This document shows, one piece after another, positions 33,642 to 41,613 of a stretch of 64,000 nt of DNA. The notes under the pieces were generated by a model that had not been told where the DNA came from, did not search any database, and was given only the letters and a program-made list of their open reading frames with translations. The position numbers were made by a program, and so were the translations under genes. Every line of letters begins with the position of its first letter. The stretch's first letter is position 1. The DNA comes from Sphingobium nicotianae (GTDB taxonomy: Bacteria > Pseudomonadota > Alphaproteobacteria > Sphingomonadales > Sphingomonadaceae). The stretch covers positions 154,688-218,687 of the forward strand of contig NZ_JAHGAW010000010.1 of assembly GCF_018603885.1 (NCBI RefSeq), read 5' to 3'.

Positions 33642-34973
33642 TCACTCTCCGCTGATCGGCCCCGCTTCATTGCCGAGGATCGTGAGTACGCGGGCCCAAG
33701 CTTCGACATTCTGCTCAAGCTGGACAGGATCGATCTTGTCGAGCGTGTCGTCGGGCGTGTGGTGCAGGTCGAAATAACGCGTTCCGTCCTGGCCCAGATC
33801 AATCACGGCGAGCTTCTGGTCCCGGATGATCGGGCCGACATCGGTACCGCCATCGGTCTCGCCGGTGGCCCGCACGATGCCCATAGATGCCAGCGATGCG
33901 GCGATGCGATCGCCCAGCGCCTTGTTGGCCGGAGCGAGTTTCATCTTGACGTTCCACACGCGGTCCGCGCCGAAATCGCTCTCCATGGCGAGCGCATGCG
34001 GCTGCGTGGCATGGGCCTTGGCATAGGCCTCGCCGCCGAAGCCGCCCAGTTCCTCGGTTCCGGCCCAGAGCACGCGGATCGTGCGGACCAGCGGCCCGCT
34101 CGCGCGCGCGCGCAACGCTGCGGCCGTAACGATCGCACAGCCCGCGCCATCGTCGATCGCGCCGGTGCCGAGATCCCAGCTGTCGAGATGGCAGGCGACC
34201 AGGATCGGCGGAAGCGACGGATTGCTGCCAGGCAGATCGCCGATGACATTGCCGGAGGGCAGCTTGTCCGTGATCGTGCCGGTGAGCGTCAGCGACAGGC
34301 GCATCGGCTGGCCCTTCGCGGCAATGCGGGCGACATTGTCGGCATCGGGATTGGAGATGGCGCCGGCCGGGATCGGCTTCACGCCATCCGGCCAATTGGT
34401 CGCGCCGGTGTGCGGATTGCGATGGTTGTCGGTGCCGATCGAGCGGATGACGACGCCGATCGCACCCTTCTGCGCGGCGATGGCCGGGCCCTGGCGGCGT
34501 GCATTGCCATAGGGGCCGTAGCCGCTACCGTCCTGATTGGCCTTCATCGCATGATCGATATAGGCGATCTTGCCGGTGAGCGACCCGGCCGGCGCGGCCT
34601 TGAGCGCATCGAAGCTCGCGAAATAGACGAGCTCGCCCTCGATGCCCTTGGCAGGCGTCGTGCCGCTATAGCCGAGCGCGGTGATCGCCAGCGGTTGCTG
34701 ATAAGGGGCGAGCAGACGCGCGCGATCCTCGCCGCGGACATAGCCCTTGATCGTGAAAGGCTCGATCGCGACGTTCGAAAAGCCGAGGGCGGTGAGCCTC
34801 GCCTTCGCCCAATCGCGGGCGCGGGCCTCGGCCTCGGAGCCGGCGAGGCGCGGGCCGATCTCGGTGGTGAGGCCCGAGACGATGTCCCAGGCGGTCGAGT
34901 CGCCGGGCGCCGCTGTGACGGCGGTGGCGGACACGAGGGCGGAGAGCGCGAGGGCGCGAGCGAGGCTGGTCAT
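33642..34973 (-). CDS. M28-family zinc metallopeptidase, exported
   Basis: The 443-residue protein has a signal peptide ending AVTAAPG. A PA-type insert lies near residues 120-220. The zinc ligands are visible in VACHLDSWDLGTGAIDDGAG, in TEELGGFGGEAY, and in a late His (FDLHHTPDDTLDKI). The architecture is that of bacterial carboxypeptidase Q-like or aminopeptidase M28 members. Start ATG 34973 is preferred over longer reads that lack a signal peptide. Confidence 0.92.
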   Translation of the reverse strand: MTSLARALALSALVSATAVTAAPGDSTAWDIVSGLTTEIGPRLAGSEAEARARDWAKARLTALGFSNVAIEPFTIKGYVRGEDRARLLAPYQQPLAITALGYSGTTPAKGIEGELVYFASFDALKAAPAGSLTGKIAYIDHAMKANQDGSGYGPYGNARRQGPAIAAQKGAIGVVIRSIGTDNHRNPHTGATNWPDGVKPIPAGAISNPDADNVARIAAKGQPMRLSLTLTGTITDKLPSGNVIGDLPGSNPSLPPILVACHLDSWDLGTGAIDDGAGCAIVTAAALRARASGPLVRTIRVLWAGTEELGGFGGEAYAKAHATQPHALAMESDFGADRVWNVKMKLAPANKALGDRIAASLASMGIVRATGETDGGTDVGPIIRDQKLAVIDLGQDGTRYFDLHHTPDDTLDKIDPVQLEQNVEAWARVLTILGNEAGPISGE

Positions 34974-35013
34974 GCGATTTGTTAGCAAGTGCAGCAGGGA
35001 ATGCAATGCGCGG

Positions 35014-35163
35014 TTACAAGATACTCCGCCGTATTCTCTCATAGCCGACGCTCGTCCAGATACGGGCTTCAGGCCTGGCGCTGGTGGGTTGCGCGGCGGC
35101 GAGGCGGTCCGTGATCGCCAAAGCAAGCGCATTAAAACCGCACAGGGCAACGACAATCAGCAT
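35014..35163 (-). CDS. Candidate 49-residue small membrane protein
   Basis: An open frame from ATG 35163 gives a peptide starting MLIVVALCGFNALALAITDR, one possible membrane helix, followed by a basic tail ending RIRRSIL. A GGAAAG lies 8 bases upstream. It occupies the gap between the M28 gene and the divergent queA. There is no known family; codon use is only moderately like the neighbours. Confidence 0.3.
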   Translation of the reverse strand: MLIVVALCGFNALALAITDRLAAAQPTSARPEARIWTSVGYERIRRSIL

Positions 35164-35250
35164 GCATGAGCACTTTCCAGCGATAAGGGAGCAGCGGCTG
35201 CCAGAGCGCGACTGGTCAAGCCGTCCGGCGGCGCGTAAAGGCCCCAGCCC

Positions 35251-36279
35251 ATGCGTGTAGACCTGTTCGACTTCGAGTTGCCGCCGGAGCGGATCGCCCT
35301 GCGGCCGGCGAGCCCGCGCGACGCCGCGCGGATGCTTGTGCTGGCAGGCGGCGAGACGCACGACCTGCATGTCTTCGATCTGCCCGGGCAGCTGCGCGCC
35401 GGGGATTGCCTCGTCTTCAACGACACGCGAGTGATCCCGGCGCAGCTCGAAGGGCGGCGGGGCGAGGCGAAGGTCGGCGTGACCCTGCACAAGCGCCTCG
35501 GCCCGCGCGACTGGCAGGTGTTCGTGCGCAACGCCAAGCGTGTGCGGCCGGGCGACGTCATCGACTTCGCGGCGGACGTGCAGGCGCAGGCCGGCGCGCG
35601 CGACGAGGATGGCGGGATGGCGCTCAGCTTCCTGGGCGACGAGCCGGTCGAGCTCCTGCTGGAGCGCGCCGGTCAGATGCCGCTGCCGCCCTATATCGCC
35701 AGCAAGCGCGCCACCGATGCGCGCGACCGCGACGATTATCAGACGATGTTCGCGCGCGAGGCAGGCGCGGTGGCGGCGCCGACTGCGGCGCTGCACTTCA
35801 CGCCGGGGTTGCTGGACGCGCTGGACGCGGCGGGGATCGGGCACGAGACGCTGACCCTGCATGTCGGCGCGGGCACCTTCCTGCCGGTCAAGGCGGATGA
35901 CACCGACGACCATCGTATGCACGCCGAATGGGGGCGGATCGATGCCGCGACGGCGGCGCGGCTGAACGCGGTGCGCGCGGCCGGCGGGCGACTGATCGCG
36001 GTCGGAACCACCAGCCTACGCCTGCTGGAGAGCGCGACAGGTGAGGATGGCATCATCCGGCCCTTCGCCGACGAGACGCGCATCTTCATCACGCCGGGCT
36101 ATCGCTTTCGCGCGGTGGACGGCCTCATGACCAATTTCCATCTGCCGCGCTCAACCCTGTTCATGCTGGTGAGCGCGCTGATGGGGGCCGAGCGAATGCG
36201 CGCTGCCTATGCGCACGCGATCGCGCAGGGCTATCGGTTCTACAGCTATGGGGATGCGAGCCTGCTGCTGCCGGCCTGA
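35251..36279 (+). CDS. queA: S-adenosylmethionine:tRNA ribosyltransferase-isomerase
   Basis: The 342-residue protein starts [20 protein letters not shown], and has [16 protein letters not shown] and the C-terminal [20 protein letters not shown], all standard for QueA. It adds the epoxycyclopentanediol ring in queuosine synthesis on tRNA. gluQ at 55729, which modifies queuosine at position 34, is in the same window, so the strain has queuosine-related steps. tgt is not adjacent in the visible sequence. Confidence 0.97.
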   Translation: MRVDLFDFELPPERIALRPASPRDAARMLVLAGGETHDLHVFDLPGQLRAGDCLVFNDTRVIPAQLEGRRGEAKVGVTLHKRLGPRDWQVFVRNAKRVRPGDVIDFAADVQAQAGARDEDGGMALSFLGDEPVELLLERAGQMPLPPYIASKRATDARDRDDYQTMFAREAGAVAAPTAALHFTPGLLDALDAAGIGHETLTLHVGAGTFLPVKADDTDDHRMHAEWGRIDAATAARLNAVRAAGGRLIAVGTTSLRLLESATGEDGIIRPFADETRIFITPGYRFRAVDGLMTNFHLPRSTLFMLVSALMGAERMRAAYAHAIAQGYRFYSYGDASLLLPA

Positions 36280-36309
36280 AGCTAGCTTCTCGCCATCGTC
36301 AGTCGGGCG

Positions 36310-36708
36310 TCACAGCAATCCCAGCTTGCCCAGTTCCGCCGCCATGTCGCCGGGCAGCGCATCGCCCTCACCCAGCCCCCCCAGGTCCGGCGGCGCGTCC
36401 TCCGCCTTGAGATAGCGCCAGCCCTGATGGGCGCGCTTGGGGCGCGGGACGACGGGGATGAGCGTGGGGGCAAGGCGGATCCAGTGCTTGCCGTCCGGCT
36501 TCTCGGCGAAGCCCAGGATCGGGCTGCGGCCGATCAGCTGGCCCGACAGGATCCAGTAGAGTGAGCCGCCGTCCATCTCGGCGATGCGCTTGGGGAGATA
36601 GCGGGTGGTAAGACGGGCCTCGCCCTGCCCCTCATGCCCTTCCAGCCAGGCGCGCAGCGTGTCCGCGCTCTCGGACTGGAAGGCGATCTTGGTGATGTGA
36701 AGCGTCAT
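36310..36708 (-). CDS. DUF1489 family protein
   Basis: The 132-residue protein from ATG 36708 opens MTLHITKIAFQSESADTLRA and ends in LGGLGEGDALPGDMAAELGK, matching the DUF1489 family of alphaproteobacteria. It starts 11 bases after the mgtE stop, so it is likely co-transcribed. Function unknown; the fold may be an RNA- or nucleotide-binding one, but I have no evidence. Confidence 0.85.
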   Translation of the reverse strand: MTLHITKIAFQSESADTLRAWLEGHEGQGEARLTTRYLPKRIAEMDGGSLYWILSGQLIGRSPILGFAEKPDGKHWIRLAPTLIPVVPRPKRAHQGWRYLKAEDAPPDLGGLGEGDALPGDMAAELGKLGLL

Positions 36709-36719
36709 GGGCGCGGCGG

Positions 36720-38156
36720 TCAGCTCCCGAGCCCCGCCAGGGTCGCCAAGCCGAGGAAGCTCATGAAGCCCATGCAATCCGTGCACATCGTCACGAACAC
36801 GGCCGAGGAAATGGCAGGGTCGATGTTGAACCGGTCGAGCGTCACCGGCACGAACACGCCGGCGAGTCCGGCGACGATGTTGTTGATCAGGATCGCTGCG
36901 CCGAACACCATGGCCAGCGCCGGATTGTGCCAGATGAAGAAGGCGCCAATGCCGATCAGGATGCCGAGCGACACGCCGTTGGTGGCGGCGATCCGCAGCT
37001 CGCGGAAGACGACGCGGCGCGTGTTCGAACTGGTGAGCTGATTGGTGGCGATGGCGCGCACGACCACGGCCAGCGTCTGCGTACCGGCATTGCCGCCCAT
37101 GCCCGAGACGATGCCCATCAACACGGCGAGCACCGCATATTTGGCGATCTCGGCATCGAACAGGTTGACCACCGTCGCGGCGAGCATGGCCGTCGGCAGG
37201 TTGATCAGCAGCCACATCAGGCGGGTGCGGACGGTGAGCAGGATCGGCTGGTTGATGTCGCCATCGCCGGCGCCGGACAGGCGCAGGATATCCTCGCCGG
37301 CCTCCTCCTGAATGATGTGCACGATGTCGTCGACGGTGATCATGCCGACGAGGCGCCCGCCCGGATCGACCACGGCGGCGGAAATGAGCGCGTATTTCTG
37401 GAAACGCAGCGCGACCTCTTCCTGATCCATGTCGACCGGGATCAGGGTCTGGTCGCGCTTCATGACGTCCGACATGGCGATGTCGCGGGGGCAGCGCAGC
37501 ACCCAGCTCAGCTGGCAAGTGCCGATCGGCTTGTAAGCCGCATCGACGACGAAGATTTCCCAGAAATCCGACGTCAGATCGACCGTGTCGCGCAGATAGT
37601 CGATCGTCTTGCCGACGCTCCACAGCTCCGGCACCGCGACCAGATCCCGCTGCATGAGGCGGCCGGCGGTTTCCTCCGGATAGGAGAGCGCGCTCTCGAT
37701 CGCCGCGCGGTCCTCGGGCTCCATCGCCTCGAGAACTTCTTGCTGGTCCTCCTTGTCGAGATCCTCAATGATCGCGACAGCGTCGTCCGTGTCCAGCTCG
37801 GAGGCGAGTTCGGCGATCTGCTCGTTGGGCAGTGCTTCGACGACATCGTCGCGCACATAATCGTTGAGCTCGGACAGCACTTCGGCGCTGACCAGATCGC
37901 CCAGCGCCTCGGTCATCTCGGCGCGGCGCTCGCCAGGCGTCAGCTCAAGCAGATCCGCGATATCGGCGGGATGGAGCGGCTCGACCAGCTTGCGGGCGGT
38001 CTCGAAATCGCCCTCGTCGACAGCCTCGAGCACGGCGGCGACGAATTCGGGCTTCAGATGATCGTCCTCGTCGAGATTGGTCTCGATGGGCGCGTCCTGC
38101 TCAAGGTCTGGAGCATCGCTGCGCGACGGAGCGGCGGCGGCATCGGTCTCGCTCAT
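36720..38156 (-). CDS. mgtE: MgtE-type magnesium transporter
   Basis: The 478-residue protein has the MgtE N-domain (LHPADIADLLELTPGERR and repeats), two CBS domains (VMKRDQTLIPVDMDQEEVAL and GMITVDDIVHIIQEEAGEDI) and five membrane helices with the pore region GIVSGMGGNAGTQTLAVVVR. It imports Mg2+ and is gated by Mg2+ binding between N and CBS domains. The first 45 residues are an acidic, Ala-rich extension. Start at ATG 38156. Confidence 0.95.
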   Translation of the reverse strand: MSETDAAAAPSRSDAPDLEQDAPIETNLDEDDHLKPEFVAAVLEAVDEGDFETARKLVEPLHPADIADLLELTPGERRAEMTEALGDLVSAEVLSELNDYVRDDVVEALPNEQIAELASELDTDDAVAIIEDLDKEDQQEVLEAMEPEDRAAIESALSYPEETAGRLMQRDLVAVPELWSVGKTIDYLRDTVDLTSDFWEIFVVDAAYKPIGTCQLSWVLRCPRDIAMSDVMKRDQTLIPVDMDQEEVALRFQKYALISAAVVDPGGRLVGMITVDDIVHIIQEEAGEDILRLSGAGDGDINQPILLTVRTRLMWLLINLPTAMLAATVVNLFDAEIAKYAVLAVLMGIVSGMGGNAGTQTLAVVVRAIATNQLTSSNTRRVVFRELRIAATNGVSLGILIGIGAFFIWHNPALAMVFGAAILINNIVAGLAGVFVPVTLDRFNIDPAISSAVFVTMCTDCMGFMSFLGLATLAGLGS

Positions 38157-38322
38157 GCGCGTCTCCCTGTCCCCGCGCCCGGCCACCATGGCCGCGCTCG
38201 CCACCCTTTTGCCCATGCGCCTCGCAAATGCAACAACGCGCGGGGCTTTCCTTGCGCATCCCACGCACTATAGGAGGCCGCTCCATGCCGCCCTCCCCCG
38301 GCGGCGCAGAAGGAGCGTTTCA

Positions 38323-38778
38323 ATGGCCGACCAGACCCTCACCCTGACACTCGACAGCGGCGGCGACGTCGTCATCAAGCTGCGCCCGGACCTGGCGCCG
38401 GCGCATGTCGAGCAGATCACCACCCTCGCCAAGCAGGGCTTCTATGACGGCGTGGTCTTCCACCGCGTCATCCCCGGCTTCATGGCGCAGGGCGGCGACC
38501 CGACCGGCACCGGTATGGGCGGATCGGACCTCCCGGACATCAAGGCCGAGTTCAACGCTCAGCCGCACGTTCGCGGCGTCTGTTCGATGGCGCGCAGCAG
38601 CAATCCGAACAGCGCGAACAGCCAGTTCTTCATCTGCTTCGACGACGCGACCTTCCTCGACCGACAGTACACCGCCTGGGGCGAAGTGATCGAAGGCATG
38701 GAATATGTCGACGCGCTGCCCAAGGGCGAGCCGCCGCGCACACCGGGCAAGATCCTCAAGGCGACCGTCAGCGACTGA
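38323..38778 (+). CDS. Cytoplasmic cyclophilin peptidyl-prolyl isomerase
   Basis: The 151-residue protein has no signal peptide. It carries FHRVIPGFMAQGGDPTGTG, a core shared with the exported cyclophilin at 32886, and NSANSQFFICFDD. AGAAGGAG precedes the ATG. The promoter must lie in the short gap to the divergent mgtE. Role: general folding helper. Confidence 0.95.
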   Translation: MADQTLTLTLDSGGDVVIKLRPDLAPAHVEQITTLAKQGFYDGVVFHRVIPGFMAQGGDPTGTGMGGSDLPDIKAEFNAQPHVRGVCSMARSSNPNSANSQFFICFDDATFLDRQYTAWGEVIEGMEYVDALPKGEPPRTPGKILKATVSD

Positions 38779-39065
38779 TCACGGCCCGTCGCCATCCGTC
38801 TCGCAACGGGACGCCCATATGAGCATAAAACGGGTTGGATCGAGAGACCTCTAGAGGAGGCGACGATCCATCCAAGAAAAACTGAACATCAAATGAATGG
38901 CCTCGCAGTGTCGCGTAAATGACACAGCGGGGCTCTTCCATTTTTCCGCCACAATTCATTCGGGAACAGTTCAGGCCGGGAGGTCATTTTGAACCGGTGA
39001 TCGGACACATCTGATCGCGATGCAGGGCCATCCCCTGCTTTGTTTCAACAACAAGGTTCAGTATC
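38779..39065. other. 287 bp promoter region of the outer-membrane protein
   Basis: No gene. The stretch is AT-richer than the surroundings. A ctctagag palindrome lies at 38850-38857 and gatcgcgatg near 39013. A promoter for the beta-barrel gene is expected but no boxes are clear. Confidence 0.45.
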
Positions 39066-39629
39066 ATGAAAACTCTTCCCCTCACCACCCTCGCTCTCGC
39101 CTTGGCGGCGGGCGTCTCTGCCCCGGCCCTGGCCCAGGATGGCGAGTCCACCAGCCGCATCGAGCCCTATGTGGGCGTGATGGGCGGCCTCCACGATTTC
39201 GATAACGACCAGTATAAGGGCGGTCCGCCGAGCGGCTATCGCGGCTGGATCGTCGAGGGCGTCGCAGGCGTAAACTACAATTTCGGTCCCGTCTTCGTGG
39301 GTGCCGAGGGCAGCCTGGCCAAGGGTGTCGACAAGGATATCGACTGGGAATACGGCGCCGCCGGTCGCTTCGGCGTGAAGGCTGGCAAGGACAGCATCTT
39401 CTTCGCCAAGGTCGGCTATCAGTGGACGCAGTTCGACGGCAGTGCCCGCCCTCCTGTGTCCACCAGCCGCAAGTTTGACGGCACAACCTACGGCTTCGGC
39501 ACCGAACTCTCGCTCGCCGACCTCGGCGGCAGCCAGGACAGCAGCAATATCCGCCTGCGCGCGCAGGTCGATACGCGTGGCAATTTCCATAGCTTCCGCC
39601 CGATGGCAGGTATCGTCGCCAAATTCTGA
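39066..39629 (+). CDS. Outer-membrane beta-barrel protein, OmpW/Opa-like size
   Basis: The 187-residue protein has a signal peptide ending APALAQ. The mature part alternates aromatic and polar residues, with eight predictable strands (EPYVGVMGGLHDF, GWIVEGVAGVNYNF and so on) and a C-terminal Phe (AGIVAKF), the outer-membrane insertion signal. It fits the small porin-like family. A strong terminator follows at 39655. Confidence 0.85.
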   Translation: MKTLPLTTLALALAAGVSAPALAQDGESTSRIEPYVGVMGGLHDFDNDQYKGGPPSGYRGWIVEGVAGVNYNFGPVFVGAEGSLAKGVDKDIDWEYGAAGRFGVKAGKDSIFFAKVGYQWTQFDGSARPPVSTSRKFDGTTYGFGTELSLADLGGSQDSSNIRLRAQVDTRGNFHSFRPMAGIVAKF

Positions 39630-39654
39630 TCCCTTGCTCTTCCTGGGATCGGAG

Positions 39655-39690
39655 GGCGGCCGGTGCTCGATGGAGCACCGGCCGCCTTTC
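39655..39690 (+). terminator. Rho-independent terminator
   Basis: GGCGGCCGGTGCTC and GAGCACCGGCCGCC form a 14 bp stem around GATG, followed by TTTCTC. It ends the beta-barrel gene and may also serve the convergent gene at 39714. Confidence 0.9.
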
Positions 39691-39713
39691 TCATAAGCGC
39701 AACTTTCGTGTCG

Positions 39714-40958
39714 CTAGTTGCACAGGCCCCGTGCGCGCATCGCGATGCCCACAAGACCGCCCTTGCATTTGGGTTTGCCATCGCCCTGCGGCGTGTCCTC
39801 GGACTGCTCGCCCCGTTCCGCCGACCCCATGTCGCCCATGCCCGGCATGCCGATCATGAACATCGTGTTCGAGCGGAAGCGAACGCGCGCCGTCCAGTCC
39901 GGCTTCCACGCGACCTTCGGATCGGAGGGGCGCGGCGGATTGGCGAAGTGCAGCTCGGGACCATAGGCATAGAGGCTGCCCATGGTCATTTCACCACCGG
40001 CCTGCTTGACCTCGGCGGGGATCTGACAGCTGGTCTGCGTCGGCGGCATCACGGTGCGCGCGGCGATCAGCTTCTGGACGGCGGCGGGCGAGAGCCACTG
40101 CCAGAGCGGCCCGCCGAACGCCTGGGTGGCGGACGAGGCCCACCAGACCATGTCGGTCGGCTGGCCGCGGCCCGTCCCCTTCGCGGAGAAGGCCCAGGCA
40201 TAATAGCCTGTCGCGGCCGCCAGACGGTTCCAGGTCAGCATCACCGAACCGCCCGGCTGCTCGGCCGACCGCGCACTCAGCGGCGGCATGAAATCCTGCG
40301 CGAGGTTGAAATTGATCTCGGGCGCATAGCTGCTCACCACTTTGTGCGCGCCGAGCAGCGAGGACGCGGCGCTGAGCGTCTTGCGATCCTTGCCATTGGG
40401 CCAGTCGCCATAGGTGCGGCTGTTGGCAGGCGTCACTTCCCATTCGCCGGGCAGGCTCATCGGCGGCGCATAGAGGCCGGGAGGCATCTGTCCCTTGGCG
40501 ACCTTGGCGAAATCGATGACGATCGGCTGCCCCTTTGGCGCGGTCGCGCCGCATCCCCAGTAGATAAGCAGCCGGCCCTTGGGCGTCTGCGCCTCATAGC
40601 CGCCAGGCTCCGATCGGCCCGGCTGCGGGGTGACGAGCGGCACCGATTTGCCGAGCTGGGCACCGGCGGGCATGAAGTGATCGGCGCTTGCGGCGCCGGT
40701 CGACGCGCGGGTCGAACCCAGCCGCAGGAGCATCTCGTGCATGGCGCGATTGCCGCCGCCGTTCATCATGGACATCGCGCCGCCGATGCCGCCGCCCATC
40801 GCGGCCATGCCGGACATGGTGCCGGCATCGACCGTGTAGCGCGCGATCGGCGGCAGCACCTGCTGCTGTTGCTGCGTGGCGGCCGGCACCGCGAGCAATG
40901 ACACCACGACCAGGCCCGACGTCATGCGGGCCGTGCGGCGAAGACCTGGATCGAGCAT
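39714..40958 (-). CDS. Uncharacterised exported protein, Gly/Met-rich N-terminal region
   Basis: The 414-residue protein starts at ATG 40958 behind AGGGGGATGAT. A signal peptide (TSGLVVVSLLAVPAAT) is followed by QQQQQ and a Gly/Met-rich part (MSGMAAMGGGIGGAMSMMNGG). The middle is beta-rich with repeated WYAWAFSAKG-type segments and a single-Cys block WGCGATAPKG. I do not recognise a family. The C-terminus has another Gly/Met stretch (MIGMPGMGDMG). Confidence 0.75.
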   Translation of the reverse strand: MLDPGLRRTARMTSGLVVVSLLAVPAATQQQQQVLPPIARYTVDAGTMSGMAAMGGGIGGAMSMMNGGGNRAMHEMLLRLGSTRASTGAASADHFMPAGAQLGKSVPLVTPQPGRSEPGGYEAQTPKGRLLIYWGCGATAPKGQPIVIDFAKVAKGQMPPGLYAPPMSLPGEWEVTPANSRTYGDWPNGKDRKTLSAASSLLGAHKVVSSYAPEINFNLAQDFMPPLSARSAEQPGGSVMLTWNRLAAATGYYAWAFSAKGTGRGQPTDMVWWASSATQAFGGPLWQWLSPAAVQKLIAARTVMPPTQTSCQIPAEVKQAGGEMTMGSLYAYGPELHFANPPRPSDPKVAWKPDWTARVRFRSNTMFMIGMPGMGDMGSAERGEQSEDTPQGDGKPKCKGGLVGIAMRARGLCN

Positions 40959-41166
40959 ATCATCCCCCTGCTGTTCAGTCCGTGCCAGCTGCCGCATCCA
41001 CCAGAGCGGTGCCGGAGGCGTGCGTCATAGCGGGCAGGGCCGGACGAGGATTGGACGAATCCGTCAAGGACAGAAACCATTTCCGGTGAGGGCAAGGCGC
41101 CCCCGCCGCGCTCGATTATGCCCTCATGCAACATCCGCCGAAGGCGACAATCCAGGAGAGCAAGCC

Positions 41167-41520
41167 ATGGCCATCGATCCCGTTCGCGTCACCCTTGTTC
41201 CCCGGGGTGCCGACGCCGATACGGCGGCTGCGCGGCAGATCATCCTCGACCTGAAGCTCGACACGGAGAAGGGCACGAGCAGCGGTCCGTTCCCGGCGTT
41301 CGGCCGGATCGGCGACTTCCGCAAGAACGAGACCTTGTTTCCGTTCACGCTCATGATGGACGGACGGCTCGACATGGGCGCCTATGCGAGTGACGCAGAG
41401 CGCCAGTCCAAGCTCGACATTCGCGGCGCAAAGCTGGCGGTCGGTGGCGAGGTGGTGCTGACCGACGGGGATGCGAGCGAGACGTTCGTGATCTCGGCGA
41501 TCGCAAAATTGCTGGACTGA
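41167..41520 (+). CDS. Hypothetical protein, 117 residues
   Basis: Start ATG 41167 is preceded by AGGAGAGCAAGCC. The sequence MAIDPVRVTLVPRGADADTA has no signal peptide, but a compact alpha/beta pattern with DIRGAKLAVGGEVVLTDGDA near the end. No family is recognised. It is convergent with ppc across a palindromic repeat. Confidence 0.7.
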   Translation: MAIDPVRVTLVPRGADADTAAARQIILDLKLDTEKGTSSGPFPAFGRIGDFRKNETLFPFTLMMDGRLDMGAYASDAERQSKLDIRGAKLAVGGEVVLTDGDASETFVISAIAKLLD

Positions 41521-41551
41521 GGCTGACTTTCCATCGCCCCTCCATCACCCC

Positions 41552-41604
41552 CGTTCGCCCTGAGTAGCCACTTCGACAAACTCAGTGGCTACTCAGGACG
41601 AACG
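41552..41604. repeat. Palindromic repeat between convergent genes
   Basis: CGTTCGCCCTGAGTAGCCAC and GTGGCTACTCAGGACGAACG are reverse complements except at one base, with a 13-base loop. The sequence is of the REP type (…CTGAG…TTCGACAAACTCAG…) widely scattered in Proteobacteria. It can act as a bidirectional terminator for the 117-residue gene and ppc. Confidence 0.85.
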
Positions 41605-41613
41605 GTGTGTTGC

